Numbered from the stretch's first letter, positions 23,333 through 32,564 are shown. The stretch: 41,579 bases of DNA from Methanobrevibacter thaueri (GCF_015062905.1 NZ_SUTK01000013.1:1-41579), one strand, 5' to 3'. Numbers and translations are program-made. The notes: generated by a model from the sequence alone, not told the origin.

Positions 23333-24337
23333 TTAATTAATGAAATAGTTAATCCAATATTCCAATAAACTTCTTACAGGATAGCTTTCGCAATTCTCTT
23401 TTATAAGGCATGCAAGATTAAAGGCATCCTCTTTTTCAATTAAATTATTTTCAAATTCATCAATCAAGTTTAAAATGGAAGTTGTAATTGCCACATTATC
23501 CTGTTTTTTCATATCCTTTTGCAATATCCTGACAAATTCCTCTTTGTCGCAATCCATATTATCATAAAACTCATTGATATCCAGGGTATATCGATTTAGT
23601 CTAACCAACACATTTGATTGTGATTTTTCAGATATCCAAACCTGTTTTTTAACCGCCTTTTTAATGGATTCACAAACAGCACTTGCAATCAGCTCCCCTA
23701 ATTTGGAGTGCTTTCCGGCATTTGTCAGATTATTGCCAGATTCCAGATTGGAAAATATGCACAAACCGTCGGTTCCGGTTCCAGTCGCATATCCGTTAGA
23801 GTATTGTGATGGAATCTTCAAATCATTTAATGCAACTGTTTTCGCTTCGGTTGCAGTCATGAATGCTTCAAGCAATGTTTCATATTCCAAATGGGCATTG
23901 ATTAAAATTATCGTATTTATTGTGCCGAACCTGCCGTTTTCCTCATAATATGCTGCAGGATCACCCGCCCTTACTGCATTTGTCCTGACACCGGCGGTAG
24001 TCAATGCAACAACTTCAATATTTTTGAACGATTTTGTTGCAATGCTTACGTTTTTCATTCTGGCGAGAGTGGTTAAACCTGTTGAATAATTGGAATCAAT
24101 ATTTAATGACTCGCAATGCTGAATCATATAATCACTAACGTCATGGTTTTCCAAATAATCAATATTCTCTTGGGATAAATGATGATTGAAAACGCTTTTG
24201 AAGTTGTTTGAAAATCCTCCATTTAGCTTAGAGGTGGAAATTCCATTACGCTTAACATTAAATTTAACAAAAATAGTGTCTTTTAAGTAATATATTTCAT
24301 CATTGACTGATGATTGGAAAAATAGTCTGTCTTTCAT
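23333..24337 (-). CDS. cbiZ: adenosylcobinamide amidohydrolase (CbiZ family)
   Basis: A 334-residue enzyme that removes the aminopropanol tail of adenosylcobinamide to give adenosylcobyric acid, letting archaea salvage cobinamides. The signature VVALTTAGVRTNAVRAGDPAAY is at about residues 109-130, with INTIILINAHLEYETLLEAFMTATEAK and GTGTDGLCIFSN following. About 80 N-terminal residues precede the core. There is no ribosome binding site; the gene sits 42 bases behind the thermosome gene, past its terminator hairpin. It serves corrinoid supply for the methyltransferase Mtr. Confidence 0.85.
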   Translation of the reverse strand: MKDRLFFQSSVNDEIYYLKDTIFVKFNVKRNGISTSKLNGGFSNNFKSVFNHHLSQENIDYLENHDVSDYMIQHCESLNIDSNYSTGLTTLARMKNVSIATKSFKNIEVVALTTAGVRTNAVRAGDPAAYYEENGRFGTINTIILINAHLEYETLLEAFMTATEAKTVALNDLKIPSQYSNGYATGTGTDGLCIFSNLESGNNLTNAGKHSKLGELIASAVCESIKKAVKKQVWISEKSQSNVLVRLNRYTLDINEFYDNMDCDKEEFVRILQKDMKKQDNVAITTSILNLIDEFENNLIEKEDAFNLACLIKENCESYPVRSLLEYWINYFIN

Positions 24338-24353
24338 AAAAATAAAAAAAAGA

Positions 24354-24375
24354 AAAGAAATTAAAAAATTTCTTT
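24354..24375 (-). terminator. terminator hairpin after the thermosome gene
   Basis: AAAGAAATT/AATTTCTTT, a perfect 9-bp inverted repeat with 4-base loop, starts 4 bases past the thermosome stop and is followed on the minus strand by a TTTTCTTTTTTTTATTTTT tract. Confidence 0.6.
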
Positions 24376-24379
24376 AAAT

Positions 24380-25993
24380 TTACATCATTGGAGGCATTCC
24401 GCCAGCCATGGATGGGTCCATACCCATGTCTTCTGGGCCTCTTGTGGATGCAATTACATCATCGATTCTTAAAATCATTTCAGCTGCTTCGGAAGCAGAT
24501 TGGATAGCTTGTTTTTTGACACGTTTTGGTTCAATTACGCCAGCTTCTTTCATGTCTGCTACTTCACCAGTGAATACATCTAATCCCATGTAGAATGAGT
24601 CTTCTTGTGCTGCTCTTAAGTCCACTAAGGAGTCGATGCTGTCTAAACCTGCGTTTTCAGCTAAGGTTTTTGGTACGATTTCTAAAGCTTCTGCAAATGC
24701 GTTTACAGCTAATTGTTCTCTTCCGGAAATGGATTCTGCATAGTCTTTGAGTTTTTTAGCCATTGCGATTTCAGGAGCTCCTCCACCAGCAACAACTTTG
24801 TCGTCTTCTACGGTAGCTGCTACTACGCCGATTGCGTCTTCGATTGCTCTTACGATTTCGTCAACGATGTGTTTGGTACTTCCTCTTACGAATAAGGTTA
24901 CGGATTTTGCACCGGAACATTCTTCTACGAAGATCATTTCTTCACCGGAGATTTTTCTTTCTTCTACGGTTCCAGCAATACCTAAGTCGTCAGCGGTTAA
25001 GTCATCTAAGTTGGTGATGACGCTAGCGCCGGTTGCTCTGGATAATTTTTCGATGTCTGATTTTTTAACTCTTCTTACTGCTAAAACACCTGCTTTGGAT
25101 AAGTAGTGTTGTGCTAAGTCATCGATACCTTTTTGTGCGAATACAACGTTTGCTCCAGCATCAACGATTTTGTTGACCATGTCTTTGACCATTTTTTCTT
25201 CTTGTTCGATGAAAGCTTGCATTTGAGCAGGATCGGTAATTGTGATTTCAGCGTCCATTTCGGTTTCTTTAACTTCTAATGGAGTGTTGACTAATACGAT
25301 TTTTGCGTCTTTGATTTCAGATGGCATGCCTGGGTGTACTCTTTCTTTGTCAATGATTACACCTTCAACTAAGTTGGATTCTTCAACAACAGCGCCGTCT
25401 TTTTTCTCGATTTTGATGTTGTCAGTGTCAACTGTGCCGTCTTCTTCTGCTACAGCTTCTACAGCTTCTACGATTAATTTTGCTAATGGTTCACGTGCAG
25501 CTTCGGTTCCTTTACCTGTCATAGCGGTCATAGCTACTTTGAGTAAAATTTCGGAATCGATATCGTCGATTGCGATTTGGTCTAAGATTTCTTGTGCTTT
25601 TTCTGCTGCTTTTCTGTATCCCATAGCAATGATAGTTGGGTGAATGTCAGAATCTAATAATCCTTCGGATTTTTTCAATAATTCACCAGCAATGATTACT
25701 GCAGTAGTAGTTCCGTCACCGACTTCGTCTTCTTGGGTTTTTGCTACTTCTACGAGCATTTTTGCTGCTGGATGTTCAATATCCATTTCTTTTAAGATAG
25801 TTACACCGTCGTTGGTTACTACGATGTCGCCAAGTCCGTCAACTAACATTTTGTCCATTCCTTTAGGACCTAAAGTAGTTCTAACGGTTTCAGCTAATAC
25901 TTTACCAGCTAAAATGTTATTTCTTTGTGCATCTCTACCGACAGACCTGTTAGTACCTTCAGGTAAAATAAAAATTGGTTGTCCTTGTGCCAT
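24380..25993 (-). CDS. thsA: thermosome (group II chaperonin) subunit
   Basis: A 537-residue ATP-dependent chaperonin subunit forming the double-ring thermosome. Family motifs: TLGPKGMDKMLVD, VVTNDGVTILKEMDIEHPAAK, GDGTTTAVIIAGELL, GGGAPEIAMAKKL, and a C-terminal tail rich in Gly and Met (DPSMAGGMPPMM). Codon use is stronger and less AT-rich than neighbours, as expected for a highly expressed gene. GGTG lies before the ATG. Whether this is the alpha or beta subunit cannot be decided here. The upstream 366 bases hold a dyad beside a TATA box. Confidence 0.96.
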   Translation of the reverse strand: MAQGQPIFILPEGTNRSVGRDAQRNNILAGKVLAETVRTTLGPKGMDKMLVDGLGDIVVTNDGVTILKEMDIEHPAAKMLVEVAKTQEDEVGDGTTTAVIIAGELLKKSEGLLDSDIHPTIIAMGYRKAAEKAQEILDQIAIDDIDSEILLKVAMTAMTGKGTEAAREPLAKLIVEAVEAVAEEDGTVDTDNIKIEKKDGAVVEESNLVEGVIIDKERVHPGMPSEIKDAKIVLVNTPLEVKETEMDAEITITDPAQMQAFIEQEEKMVKDMVNKIVDAGANVVFAQKGIDDLAQHYLSKAGVLAVRRVKKSDIEKLSRATGASVITNLDDLTADDLGIAGTVEERKISGEEMIFVEECSGAKSVTLFVRGSTKHIVDEIVRAIEDAIGVVAATVEDDKVVAGGGAPEIAMAKKLKDYAESISGREQLAVNAFAEALEIVPKTLAENAGLDSIDSLVDLRAAQEDSFYMGLDVFTGEVADMKEAGVIEPKRVKKQAIQSASEAAEMILRIDDVIASTRGPEDMGMDPSMAGGMPPMM

Positions 25994-26359
25994 AAATAAT
26001 CACCTTTTTTTAATTTTTAAATAAATAGATCAGTTTATAATATCAACATGAGTAAAATAAGTTTATAGTGTTGACAAAACCTTTCTACTTAATACATGAG
26101 TTTGAGGTTATATAAATACTTTACGGTATAAAGTAAATTCAAGTAAGAAAAAGATTCAAACGTAAAATGCGATGAAAATATATGTCAGAAATATAGAAAT
26201 CAGGGACAATTATATTGAAAGTTACCTGTCAACATATAGAATTATTAATTGCAAAATCAACTAAATGAAATGTCATCTATAATATTTAGGAATGTTATTG
26301 GGATAGATAGATGTGAACACACAAATAATTAAAAAGATAAAAAAATAATTTAGGTAGAA
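25994..26359. other. 366-base region upstream of the thermosome gene
   Basis: No gene seen. On the minus strand a TATA-like TTTATATAAC lies at about 26108-26117, overlapped upstream by a 7-bp dyad TACTTTA/TAAAGTA (26117-26135); this would give a leader of about 90 bases. A second TATA-like ATATTATAAAC is nearer the gene at about 26035-26045. The remainder up to the coiled-coil gene stop is AT-rich and featureless. Confidence 0.4.
26117..26135. promoter_or_regulatory. dyad overlapping the thermosome promoter
   Basis: TACTTTA-CGGTA-TAAAGTA, a perfect 7-bp inverted repeat placed at the BRE/upstream edge of the presumed thermosome TATA box. The position fits a repressor or heat-shock regulator site, but no known archaeal heat-shock motif was recognised. 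Confidence 0.35.
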
Positions 26360-27517
26360 TTATCTACCCTGTTTTTTCTCCAGTCTGAAAGGTGGAGTGC
26401 TTTCTTGAGTCTCATAAGCTTCCTGCTCTTCTTGCAATTCATTGAAGAAAGCATTGATTTCTTCTAATCTTTTAATCTTATCATCTTTTCTTTGAAGCTC
26501 ATTTTGAAGTCTCAAGTAATCTTCACGTGAAACTGTCTGTTCCTTCAGATAACGAAGTTCACTTTCACGGGCATTAAGCTCGGTTTGCAATTGATTTTGA
26601 AGATTTACATAATCTTCCTTAGGAATTGATCTTTCCCTTAGATATTTGATTTCACTGTCCCTTGCATCGAGTTCAGTGTCAAATCTGGTTTTAAGGGAAA
26701 TGTAATCTTCTTTAGGAACTGTATTTTCCTGCAGATTAACGATTTGGCCGTCCAATGTTTTGATTTCGGAATCGAATTTGGATTGCAAATCATCATAATC
26801 CTCTTTAGGGATAGTGTCCTGTCTCAAATTATCGATTTCAGTATTCATCGCATTGAGCTCAGATTCGAATTGAGTTTGAAGGGATATATACTCATCTTTA
26901 GGAATTGTTTGCTGTTTTAAAATATTTAACTCATTATTAATCTGATCAATTTCACTTTCTTTAATGCGAATCTCATTATCCTTAAGCTCAATCTGTTTTT
27001 CAAGCTCTAAAATTTGAGCCTGGGATTCCACATCATTTTCTAATTTGATCACTTTGATTTTATATTCATCAATAGTTCTAGAAAGAGTATTAATTTGGGC
27101 TTCTTTTTCTGCAATGCTTCTGTAAGACTCATTCAATCTTTCATTTACATCAGACAACTCTTTTTTCTTATACTCACGGAGTTGTTCTGCAAAATATTCC
27201 TTAATCTCATCAAGAGAATTGTTTACATAATCAAGTTCATAAATCCTGTCTTCCTGATTTTTGATTAGAATATCCTTTTCGTCCATCTGTTTTTTCAAAA
27301 GATTTATTTCGTCTTCAGCTTTGAATTTAATAACAGAAACTTCTTTTTCCTTATCTACAATGTCTTTTTCGAGTTCTTTTATCCTTTGTGGAGTGGTATC
27401 ATTTGCTCGTTCCACTTCAAGCTCAGTTAATTCATATTTTAACTGATTAAGCTCTAATAGGCAAGACCGAATTAAAGATTGTAGAGTATCTTTTTCAGCA
27501 TCAATTCCTATTTCCAT
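26360..27517 (-). CDS. long coiled-coil protein with five 31-residue repeats
   Basis: A 385-residue, highly charged, almost entirely helical protein without signal peptide, membrane segment or Cys, so cytoplasmic. Residues about 15-200 are ordinary coiled coil. Residues 202-356 contain five tandem 31-residue units, each opening with a TIPKEDY-like turn (TIPKDEY, TIPKEDY, TVPKEDY, SIPKEDY, TVSREDY), then L(Q/K)-(F/L)-(E/D)-EL and a LR or LQ end. Thirty-one is not a multiple of seven, so each Pro-containing join resets the heptad. The end is TPPFRLEKKQGR. I do not recognise a family. It could be a scaffold or spacer, possibly linked to chromosome or cell-shape functions, but nothing proves this. 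GGGAT precedes the ATG. Confidence 0.7.
   Translation of the reverse strand: MEIGIDAEKDTLQSLIRSCLLELNQLKYELTELEVERANDTTPQRIKELEKDIVDKEKEVSVIKFKAEDEINLLKKQMDEKDILIKNQEDRIYELDYVNNSLDEIKEYFAEQLREYKKKELSDVNERLNESYRSIAEKEAQINTLSRTIDEYKIKVIKLENDVESQAQILELEKQIELKDNEIRIKESEIDQINNELNILKQQTIPKDEYISLQTQFESELNAMNTEIDNLRQDTIPKEDYDDLQSKFDSEIKTLDGQIVNLQENTVPKEDYISLKTRFDTELDARDSEIKYLRERSIPKEDYVNLQNQLQTELNARESELRYLKEQTVSREDYLRLQNELQRKDDKIKRLEEINAFFNELQEEQEAYETQESTPPFRLEKKQGR
26450..26914 (-). repeat. five tandem 93-bp coding repeats
   Basis: DNA encoding the 31-residue units of the coiled-coil protein (residues 202-356). Each unit is 93 bases; the protein pattern is conserved better than the DNA, and the last unit is partly degraded. 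This implies an old internal duplication kept by selection. Confidence 0.7.
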
Positions 27518-27552
27518 TCTATCCCTTAGTTAAAATTTTATCCCAATATCGA

Positions 27553-27607
27553 TTTCAAATTATTAATTATTAATGAATTTGAAAACTCCGATATATTGTA
27601 CAATATA
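27553..27607. promoter_or_regulatory. two dyads upstream of the coiled-coil gene
   Basis: TTTCAAATT/AATTTGAAA (27553-27584, 14-base spacer) and a perfect 16-bp palindrome TATATTGTACAATATA (27592-27607). They lie 36 to 90 bases upstream of the ATG, where promoter and operator are expected. The rest of the 230-base gap to asd is A/T runs. Confidence 0.4.
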
Positions 27608-27747
27608 ATTCCTTGATATAAAATATTTCTTTTATACTATTTAAATTAAACCCTTAAACTAACTAAAAAATAAAACAAAAAACAAATAGAAAACAAAACG
27701 AAAAATCAGTGAAAATTAAAAAAAATAAAAAAAATAAATGGATAAAA

Positions 27748-28797
27748 TTAGAGTATTTTATCATTTATCAATTCAGCATTCAATATTGATGCTCCAGCTG
27801 CTCCACGAATGGTGTTGTGACCAACTAATACATATTTGAAACTGTTGTCAAATGCTGCATCTTTTCTGAGCCTACCAACGGTTACAGCCATACCATTACT
27901 TGCATTTCTGTCCATTCTTGGTTGTGGTCTGTCTGATTCTTCTTTAACAATGACCGGATTTTCAGGAGCTGAGAATAAATTTAATTCTTGTGGCAAACCT
28001 TTAAAGTTTGACATTTTATCGGCCACATCCTCAATGTCAAAATTATCTGCCAATTCAATAAATACCGCTTCAGTATGACCATCAATAACAGGCACCCTAT
28101 GACATGATGCGCTTAATTTGAAATCTGCATTGATTACATCATTGCCATCATATTTACCCAACAGATATAATGATTCGCTTTCCATTTTTTCTTCTTCCCC
28201 ACCAATGTAAGGAACAAGATTATCAACAATAGCCATAGATGGAACGCCGTTATAACCTGCACCGGATACAGCCTGCATGGTTGACACTCTAACTGATTTA
28301 ACATCAAAATTATCAACAATAGGTTTTAATGTTAAGGCAAGAGCAATTGTTGAACAGTTTGGATTGGTTACAATGAATCCATCCCAATTATTTTCCTTTT
28401 GCTGAGCATCTATCATGTCTAAACATTCAGGATTGACTTCAGGAATCACTAATGGGATGTTTTTCTTCATCCTGTGTGCGCTGGCATTACTTGCAACAAC
28501 ATAGTCTTTAGCATATTCCTTTTCAACAGTGAGTGCAAAATCAGCCGGAAGTGATGAAAATACAATATCCACATCATCATCCATAGCCTTAGGATCAGTT
28601 TCAATAACTTCAATGTCTTTTACAGACTCTGGCATCTCATTATTCATATACCAGGTTGTAGCATCCTCATATCTTTTACCTGCAGATCTGGAAGAAGCCG
28701 CAAGTGCAGTCACTTTAAAATCTGGATGATTTTCAAGCAATTGAATAAATCTTTGACCAACCATTCCGGTTGCGCCAAGTACTCCTACATTTACCAT
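27748..28797 (-). CDS. asd: aspartate-semialdehyde dehydrogenase
   Basis: A 349-residue NADPH enzyme reducing aspartyl phosphate to the semialdehyde, branch point of lysine, threonine and methionine synthesis. It has VGVLGATGMVGQRFIQLL (cofactor loop), VTNPNCSTIAL with the catalytic Cys, and SASCHRVPVIDGHTEAVF with the catalytic His. It is the archaeal/fungal type. The ATG at 28797 is preferred for GGTG 6 bases upstream. Last gene of the lysC-dapA-dapB-asd operon, 9 bases behind dapB. Confidence 0.96.
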   Translation of the reverse strand: MVNVGVLGATGMVGQRFIQLLENHPDFKVTALAASSRSAGKRYEDATTWYMNNEMPESVKDIEVIETDPKAMDDDVDIVFSSLPADFALTVEKEYAKDYVVASNASAHRMKKNIPLVIPEVNPECLDMIDAQQKENNWDGFIVTNPNCSTIALALTLKPIVDNFDVKSVRVSTMQAVSGAGYNGVPSMAIVDNLVPYIGGEEEKMESESLYLLGKYDGNDVINADFKLSASCHRVPVIDGHTEAVFIELADNFDIEDVADKMSNFKGLPQELNLFSAPENPVIVKEESDRPQPRMDRNASNGMAVTVGRLRKDAAFDNSFKYVLVGHNTIRGAAGASILNAELINDKIL

Positions 28798-28806
28798 ATT
28801 TAACAC

Positions 28807-29628
28807 CTATTCTAATCCTAAAACATCATTCATACTGCTGACAATACCTTTTTCAGCATTTGGAATGTATCTGATAGCTCTGATTACACCTGCAATAAAC
28901 ACTTCTCTTGTATGTGCCTGGTGTTTGAGCTCTAATCTTTCACCATCTCCCACAAACATTACAGTGTGGTCTCCAACAATGTCTCCACCACGGATAGCAT
29001 GAACACCGATTTCTTCAGGAGTTCTTTTTCCGACCAGACCGTGTCTTCCGTAAACTCCAACCTCATCAGTGTCACGGCCAAGCTCTTCAGCTATTACTTC
29101 AAAAGCAGTCATGGCGGTTCCTGATGGAGCGTCCTTTTTCTGGTTGTGGTGAGCTTCAATAATCTCAATATCAAAATCATATAATAATGGGGCCAGTTTC
29201 TTTAGGGTATTGAAGAACACGTTAACTCCAATAGCCATGTTTGATGAAATGACTGCAGGAACATTGTTGTCTTTGACATTTTTAATGTTTGATTCCATCT
29301 GTTCATCGCTGAACCCAGTAGTTCCAACAACTATGCCCACTCCACATGAGGTTGCGGTTTTGATTGTCTCAACTGCCGCATGTGCAATGGTGAAATCGAC
29401 CAATACGTCAGGTTTTGCTGCCTTCAAGGTTTCTTCCAAATTTTCTGAGCCGGTAATTTCAACCCCTAACTCTTCGGTTCCAGCTTGAAGACCAGCATCC
29501 CTACCAGCCAGAGGAGTGTTTGGCATTTCAATAGCTGCAACTACTTCCATATCATCTTGTTCTGTGATTTTCCTAATAATTCCGGAGCCCATTCTTCCTG
29601 CGGCTCCAGTTACTGCTACTCTAATCAT
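28807..29628 (-). CDS. dapB: 4-hydroxy-tetrahydrodipicolinate reductase
   Basis: A 273-residue enzyme of lysine synthesis, reducing the dapA product with NAD(P)H. The motif VAVTGAAGRMGSGIIRKI is the cofactor loop; VVGTTGFSDEQM, EAHHNQKKDAPSGTA (catalytic His and Lys) and IHAIRGGDIVGDHTVMF (here with V before H) follow. It starts 12 bases after dapA in the same operon. Confidence 0.96.
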   Translation of the reverse strand: MIRVAVTGAAGRMGSGIIRKITEQDDMEVVAAIEMPNTPLAGRDAGLQAGTEELGVEITGSENLEETLKAAKPDVLVDFTIAHAAVETIKTATSCGVGIVVGTTGFSDEQMESNIKNVKDNNVPAVISSNMAIGVNVFFNTLKKLAPLLYDFDIEIIEAHHNQKKDAPSGTAMTAFEVIAEELGRDTDEVGVYGRHGLVGKRTPEEIGVHAIRGGDIVGDHTVMFVGDGERLELKHQAHTREVFIAGVIRAIRYIPNAEKGIVSSMNDVLGLE

Positions 29629-29640
29629 ATTATTACCCGA

Positions 29641-30534
29641 TTATATTAATTCAGAATCTTTTAATGCTTTTTTAAGAATTTCAAGATTTTCCGGTTTCAT
29701 TTCAACTAAAGGTTTTCTTAATGGTCCGGATGGCAATCCCATAAGATTCATTGCAGTTTTAACAGGTACAGGATTACTTTCAATGAACAATGCCCTAATC
29801 AATTCGACCATTTCATAGTGAAGTTCCATTGCTCTTGTATAGTCATCATTCAAAACACTGTCAACCATTAAAACCATTCTTCTTGCATCAATATTTGCAG
29901 AAGCTGAAATTACACCGGTTGCACCGACTGCCATGAGAGGCAAAGTCAATGAGTCTTCACCTGAAAGGATGTTGAAGTCATCCTCAAGTCCTTCATGGGT
30001 AAGTGCTCTGTAAATGTCTGATACTTTGTCGACACTTCCACTTGCTTCTTTAACAGCGTCAATACCATCAACTTTAGCCAATTCGACAATAGTTTCGACA
30101 TCCATGTTTATTCCAGTACGTGACGGTACATTGTATAGTATAAGTGGAATGTCGGCAGAATTGGCAATTGTAGTGTAATGATCAATCAAAGCATGTTGCT
30201 GTGGTTTGTTGTAATATGGAGTAATTAACAATGCAGCATCAGCACCTGCATCCAATGCATATTTAGTTAAAGAAAGTGCTTCTGAAGTTGCATTACTTCC
30301 AGTTCCAGCTATGGTTTCGACCCTTCCATTGACTTCGTCAACGAGGATGTCGATGATTCTCTGATGTTCTTCATGGTTTACTGTAGCAGATTCACCGGTG
30401 GTACCTGCACCAACCAAACCTGATACGCCCTTATCGATAAGATAGTTTATATTTGATCTAAAACCTTCTTCATCAATTTCTTTATCTTCTGTGAATGGTG
30501 TTACCATTGCAACATATGTTCCTTCAAAATTCAT
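29641..30534 (-). CDS. dapA: 4-hydroxy-tetrahydrodipicolinate synthase
   Basis: A 297-residue TIM-barrel lyase condensing pyruvate with aspartate semialdehyde. GTYVAMVTPFTEDKEIDEEG, GAGTTGESATVNHEEH, LYNVPSRTGINM (catalytic Tyr in the YNVP region) and DAVKEASGSVDK (Schiff-base Lys) are visible. Its ATG overlaps the lysC stop by 4 bases, giving translational coupling. Confidence 0.96.
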   Translation of the reverse strand: MNFEGTYVAMVTPFTEDKEIDEEGFRSNINYLIDKGVSGLVGAGTTGESATVNHEEHQRIIDILVDEVNGRVETIAGTGSNATSEALSLTKYALDAGADAALLITPYYNKPQQHALIDHYTTIANSADIPLILYNVPSRTGINMDVETIVELAKVDGIDAVKEASGSVDKVSDIYRALTHEGLEDDFNILSGEDSLTLPLMAVGATGVISASANIDARRMVLMVDSVLNDDYTRAMELHYEMVELIRALFIESNPVPVKTAMNLMGLPSGPLRKPLVEMKPENLEILKKALKDSELI

Positions 30535-31751
30535 TCTAAAACCTCTTTAATTAATTCACGTGCTTTTTCACCATCTTCCCAGTTAACAAATAGTACAATT
30601 GCTGTTTGTGATGAAATAATCTCGACAATGTTGATTTCATTTTTTCTTAGTGGTTCTGTAATATCTGAAATTATTCCCGGAGTGTCAATAATATCAGGAC
30701 TTACAAATGTAATCATTGCTGTGTCTCTTCCCAATGATAGAGAACTTAATACATCAGTTTCTACAACAACCTGATGCAATAAATGATATGCCTTGTTGGA
30801 ATCTGACTTATCTACAAATGTTGTAATTGAATTCTGGCCTGCTGAAATACCGAAAATGTTAATCTCTGAATCGGCAAGGCTTCCAGATAAAGTAGCGATT
30901 AAGCCGGTTTTTTTAAGCATTGCTTCACCAACAATGGCTATAAGTGAAATAGGGTTCTTATACATAGTTACACACTTCAACATGTCTCCTTCAAAAGGGC
31001 CTACAATACGTGTTCCCTTTGAAGACAGGTCTCCATGTGCGAAATTGATAATTTTTGCAGAAATGGATGGATCTTTGTATTTTAATGCATGAGGATGCAG
31101 GACCTGCGCTCCATGAGTGGCCAAATCCCTCATTTCCTCAACTGATATCTCATCTAACAATTGAGCTTCCTCAATCTTATTAGGATCAGTTGACATTACA
31201 CCTTCCACATCAGTTACAATAACAACTTCAGTTGCATCCAGGCAGTGCCCAAGCAGGAATGCTGTGACATCACTTCCACCTCTTCCGAGAGTGGTGACCT
31301 CACCGCTAGGTCCCTGTCCTAAAAATCCGCAAACAACTGGTATAATTCCTTGATTGACAAGATTCTTAATGCCTTCTACCTTTTTAGTAGTGGTATTGAA
31401 ATCTATAGTTGCCTCTAAGGAATTAGAATCGGTTACAATTGGCCATAATTCATGATATGGATCAATATATTCAGACTTAACTCCTAAAGATTCAATAGTT
31501 GCTGAAAACAATCTGACACTAGTCAATTCTCCCATTGCCATTATCTCTGCCTTCTGCTTATCGGTCAAACTAGCGCCAACGGCTTGATCAGATAATACTA
31601 TAAGTTCATCAGTAGTCTTGTTTACTGCTGAAACTACTACAACTATCTGATTTCCTTTCATATACTCATTTACAACGGACTGCGCCGCTTTTTTAATCCT
31701 GGAACCGTCACCAACCGAGGTTCCACCAAATTTTGCTACTATCAAATCCAT
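30531..31751 (-). CDS. lysC: aspartate kinase
   Basis: A 406-residue enzyme phosphorylating aspartate, first step of the pathway. The kinase domain (about 1-255) has LIVAKFGGTSVGDGSRI, GFLGQGPSGEVTTLGRGGSDVTA and VVIVTDVEGVMSTDP. Two C-terminal ACT domains (from about 270) include IAIVGEAMLKKTGLIATL and PDIIDTPGIISDIT, for feedback control by end product. The ATG at 31751 has GGTG upstream. It heads the lysC-dapA-dapB-asd operon; a TATA-like AAAAATATATATGAATA on the minus strand lies near 31818-31834. Confidence 0.96.
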   Translation of the reverse strand: MDLIVAKFGGTSVGDGSRIKKAAQSVVNEYMKGNQIVVVVSAVNKTTDELIVLSDQAVGASLTDKQKAEIMAMGELTSVRLFSATIESLGVKSEYIDPYHELWPIVTDSNSLEATIDFNTTTKKVEGIKNLVNQGIIPVVCGFLGQGPSGEVTTLGRGGSDVTAFLLGHCLDATEVVIVTDVEGVMSTDPNKIEEAQLLDEISVEEMRDLATHGAQVLHPHALKYKDPSISAKIINFAHGDLSSKGTRIVGPFEGDMLKCVTMYKNPISLIAIVGEAMLKKTGLIATLSGSLADSEINIFGISAGQNSITTFVDKSDSNKAYHLLHQVVVETDVLSSLSLGRDTAMITFVSPDIIDTPGIISDITEPLRKNEINIVEIISSQTAIVLFVNWEDGEKARELIKEVLE

Positions 31752-31946
31752 TAAGTTCACCTATTTCCTAAAAACTATTCATAGAAATTTTGTTCAGAAT
31801 ATCAACTAAACAAAATATTCATATATATTTTTATTTAATCGTATTAATATACTTTAATTAAAAAAAATCAATTGAAATAATTTAAAAATTATAAATTAAA
31901 AAAGAAGATTTTTATAAAAAAAAGAGTAAAAAAATATGAAAAAAGC

Positions 31947-32144
31947 TTAGTCTTGGGTTTGTTCTAACCTTACAAGCCTTGTAACATATCCTGCAATTTT
32001 ATTTCTTAAATGTTTAGTACTTACAGTAGAGTATTCTTGTACTAATTTTTTATTTTCTTCAAAATCAGTAGTGAAAACACCTTTGTGAGTTTCAATAAGT
32101 TCTTTTGCTAAACGTTTAACAAATGAAGTTCTAATATTGCCCAT
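31947..32144 (-). CDS. rps17e: 30S ribosomal protein S17e
   Basis: A 65-residue archaeal/eukaryotic small-subunit protein: MGNIRTSFVKRLAKELIETHKG, FTTDFEENKKLV, and HLRNKIAGYVTRLVRLEQ. The ATG at 32144 is fixed by GGAGG 6 bases upstream. It overlaps the chorismate mutase end by 14 bases, so they form one message. Confidence 0.95.
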   Translation of the reverse strand: MGNIRTSFVKRLAKELIETHKGVFTTDFEENKKLVQEYSTVSTKHLRNKIAGYVTRLVRLEQTQD

Positions 32145-32472
32145 CAACATTCCTCCTTAAAATTTTTTTCTGCTCATTTTTACTTAAGATTGTTAGCATA
32201 TCTACGATTTGATCAATAATATCAACATCAAGATCATTTTCTTGAGCCCAACTCCTGATTTTGTCATGAACAATCTTTTCACGATTCTCATCATAAATTG
32301 GCATTCCAAGATATTCTTTAGAAAAGACTATGTCACTTGCAAGAGCAGTTCTCTCAGAAATTAAATCAAATAACTCATTATCAATTTCATCAATACGCTT
32401 TCGGGATTCCTTGAGAAGTATTTCAGCTTCTTCCTCATTTTCAAAAGATAAAATTTCATTATTACTTTTCAA
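32131..32472 (-). CDS. chorismate mutase (AroQ class)
   Basis: A 113-residue all-helical protein converting chorismate to prephenate for Phe and Tyr. Conserved pattern: RKRIDEIDNELFDLISERTALASDIVFSKE in parts, then YDENREKIVHDKI. The family's N-terminal Arg, Asp and Glu positions are present. The start is TTG at 32472 with GGTG 6 bases upstream; no usable ATG is near. Coupled to S17e. Confidence 0.88.
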   Translation of the reverse strand: MKSNNEILSFENEEEAEILLKESRKRIDEIDNELFDLISERTALASDIVFSKEYLGMPIYDENREKIVHDKIRSWAQENDLDVDIIDQIVDMLTILSKNEQKKILRRNVDGQY

Positions 32473-32564
32473 AAAATCACCAAATTGATAATAATATAAT
32501 TTATTGGAATCATAGTATATAAACTATATGTTTATTTTTTATTTTTGACAAAAAATCTAATCAA

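Noticed and set aside
24832..25106. Open frames on the plus strand inside the thermosome gene
   Set aside because: They are mirror frames caused by the strong codon bias of the chaperonin gene; one is an Arg/Leu-rich string of low complexity.
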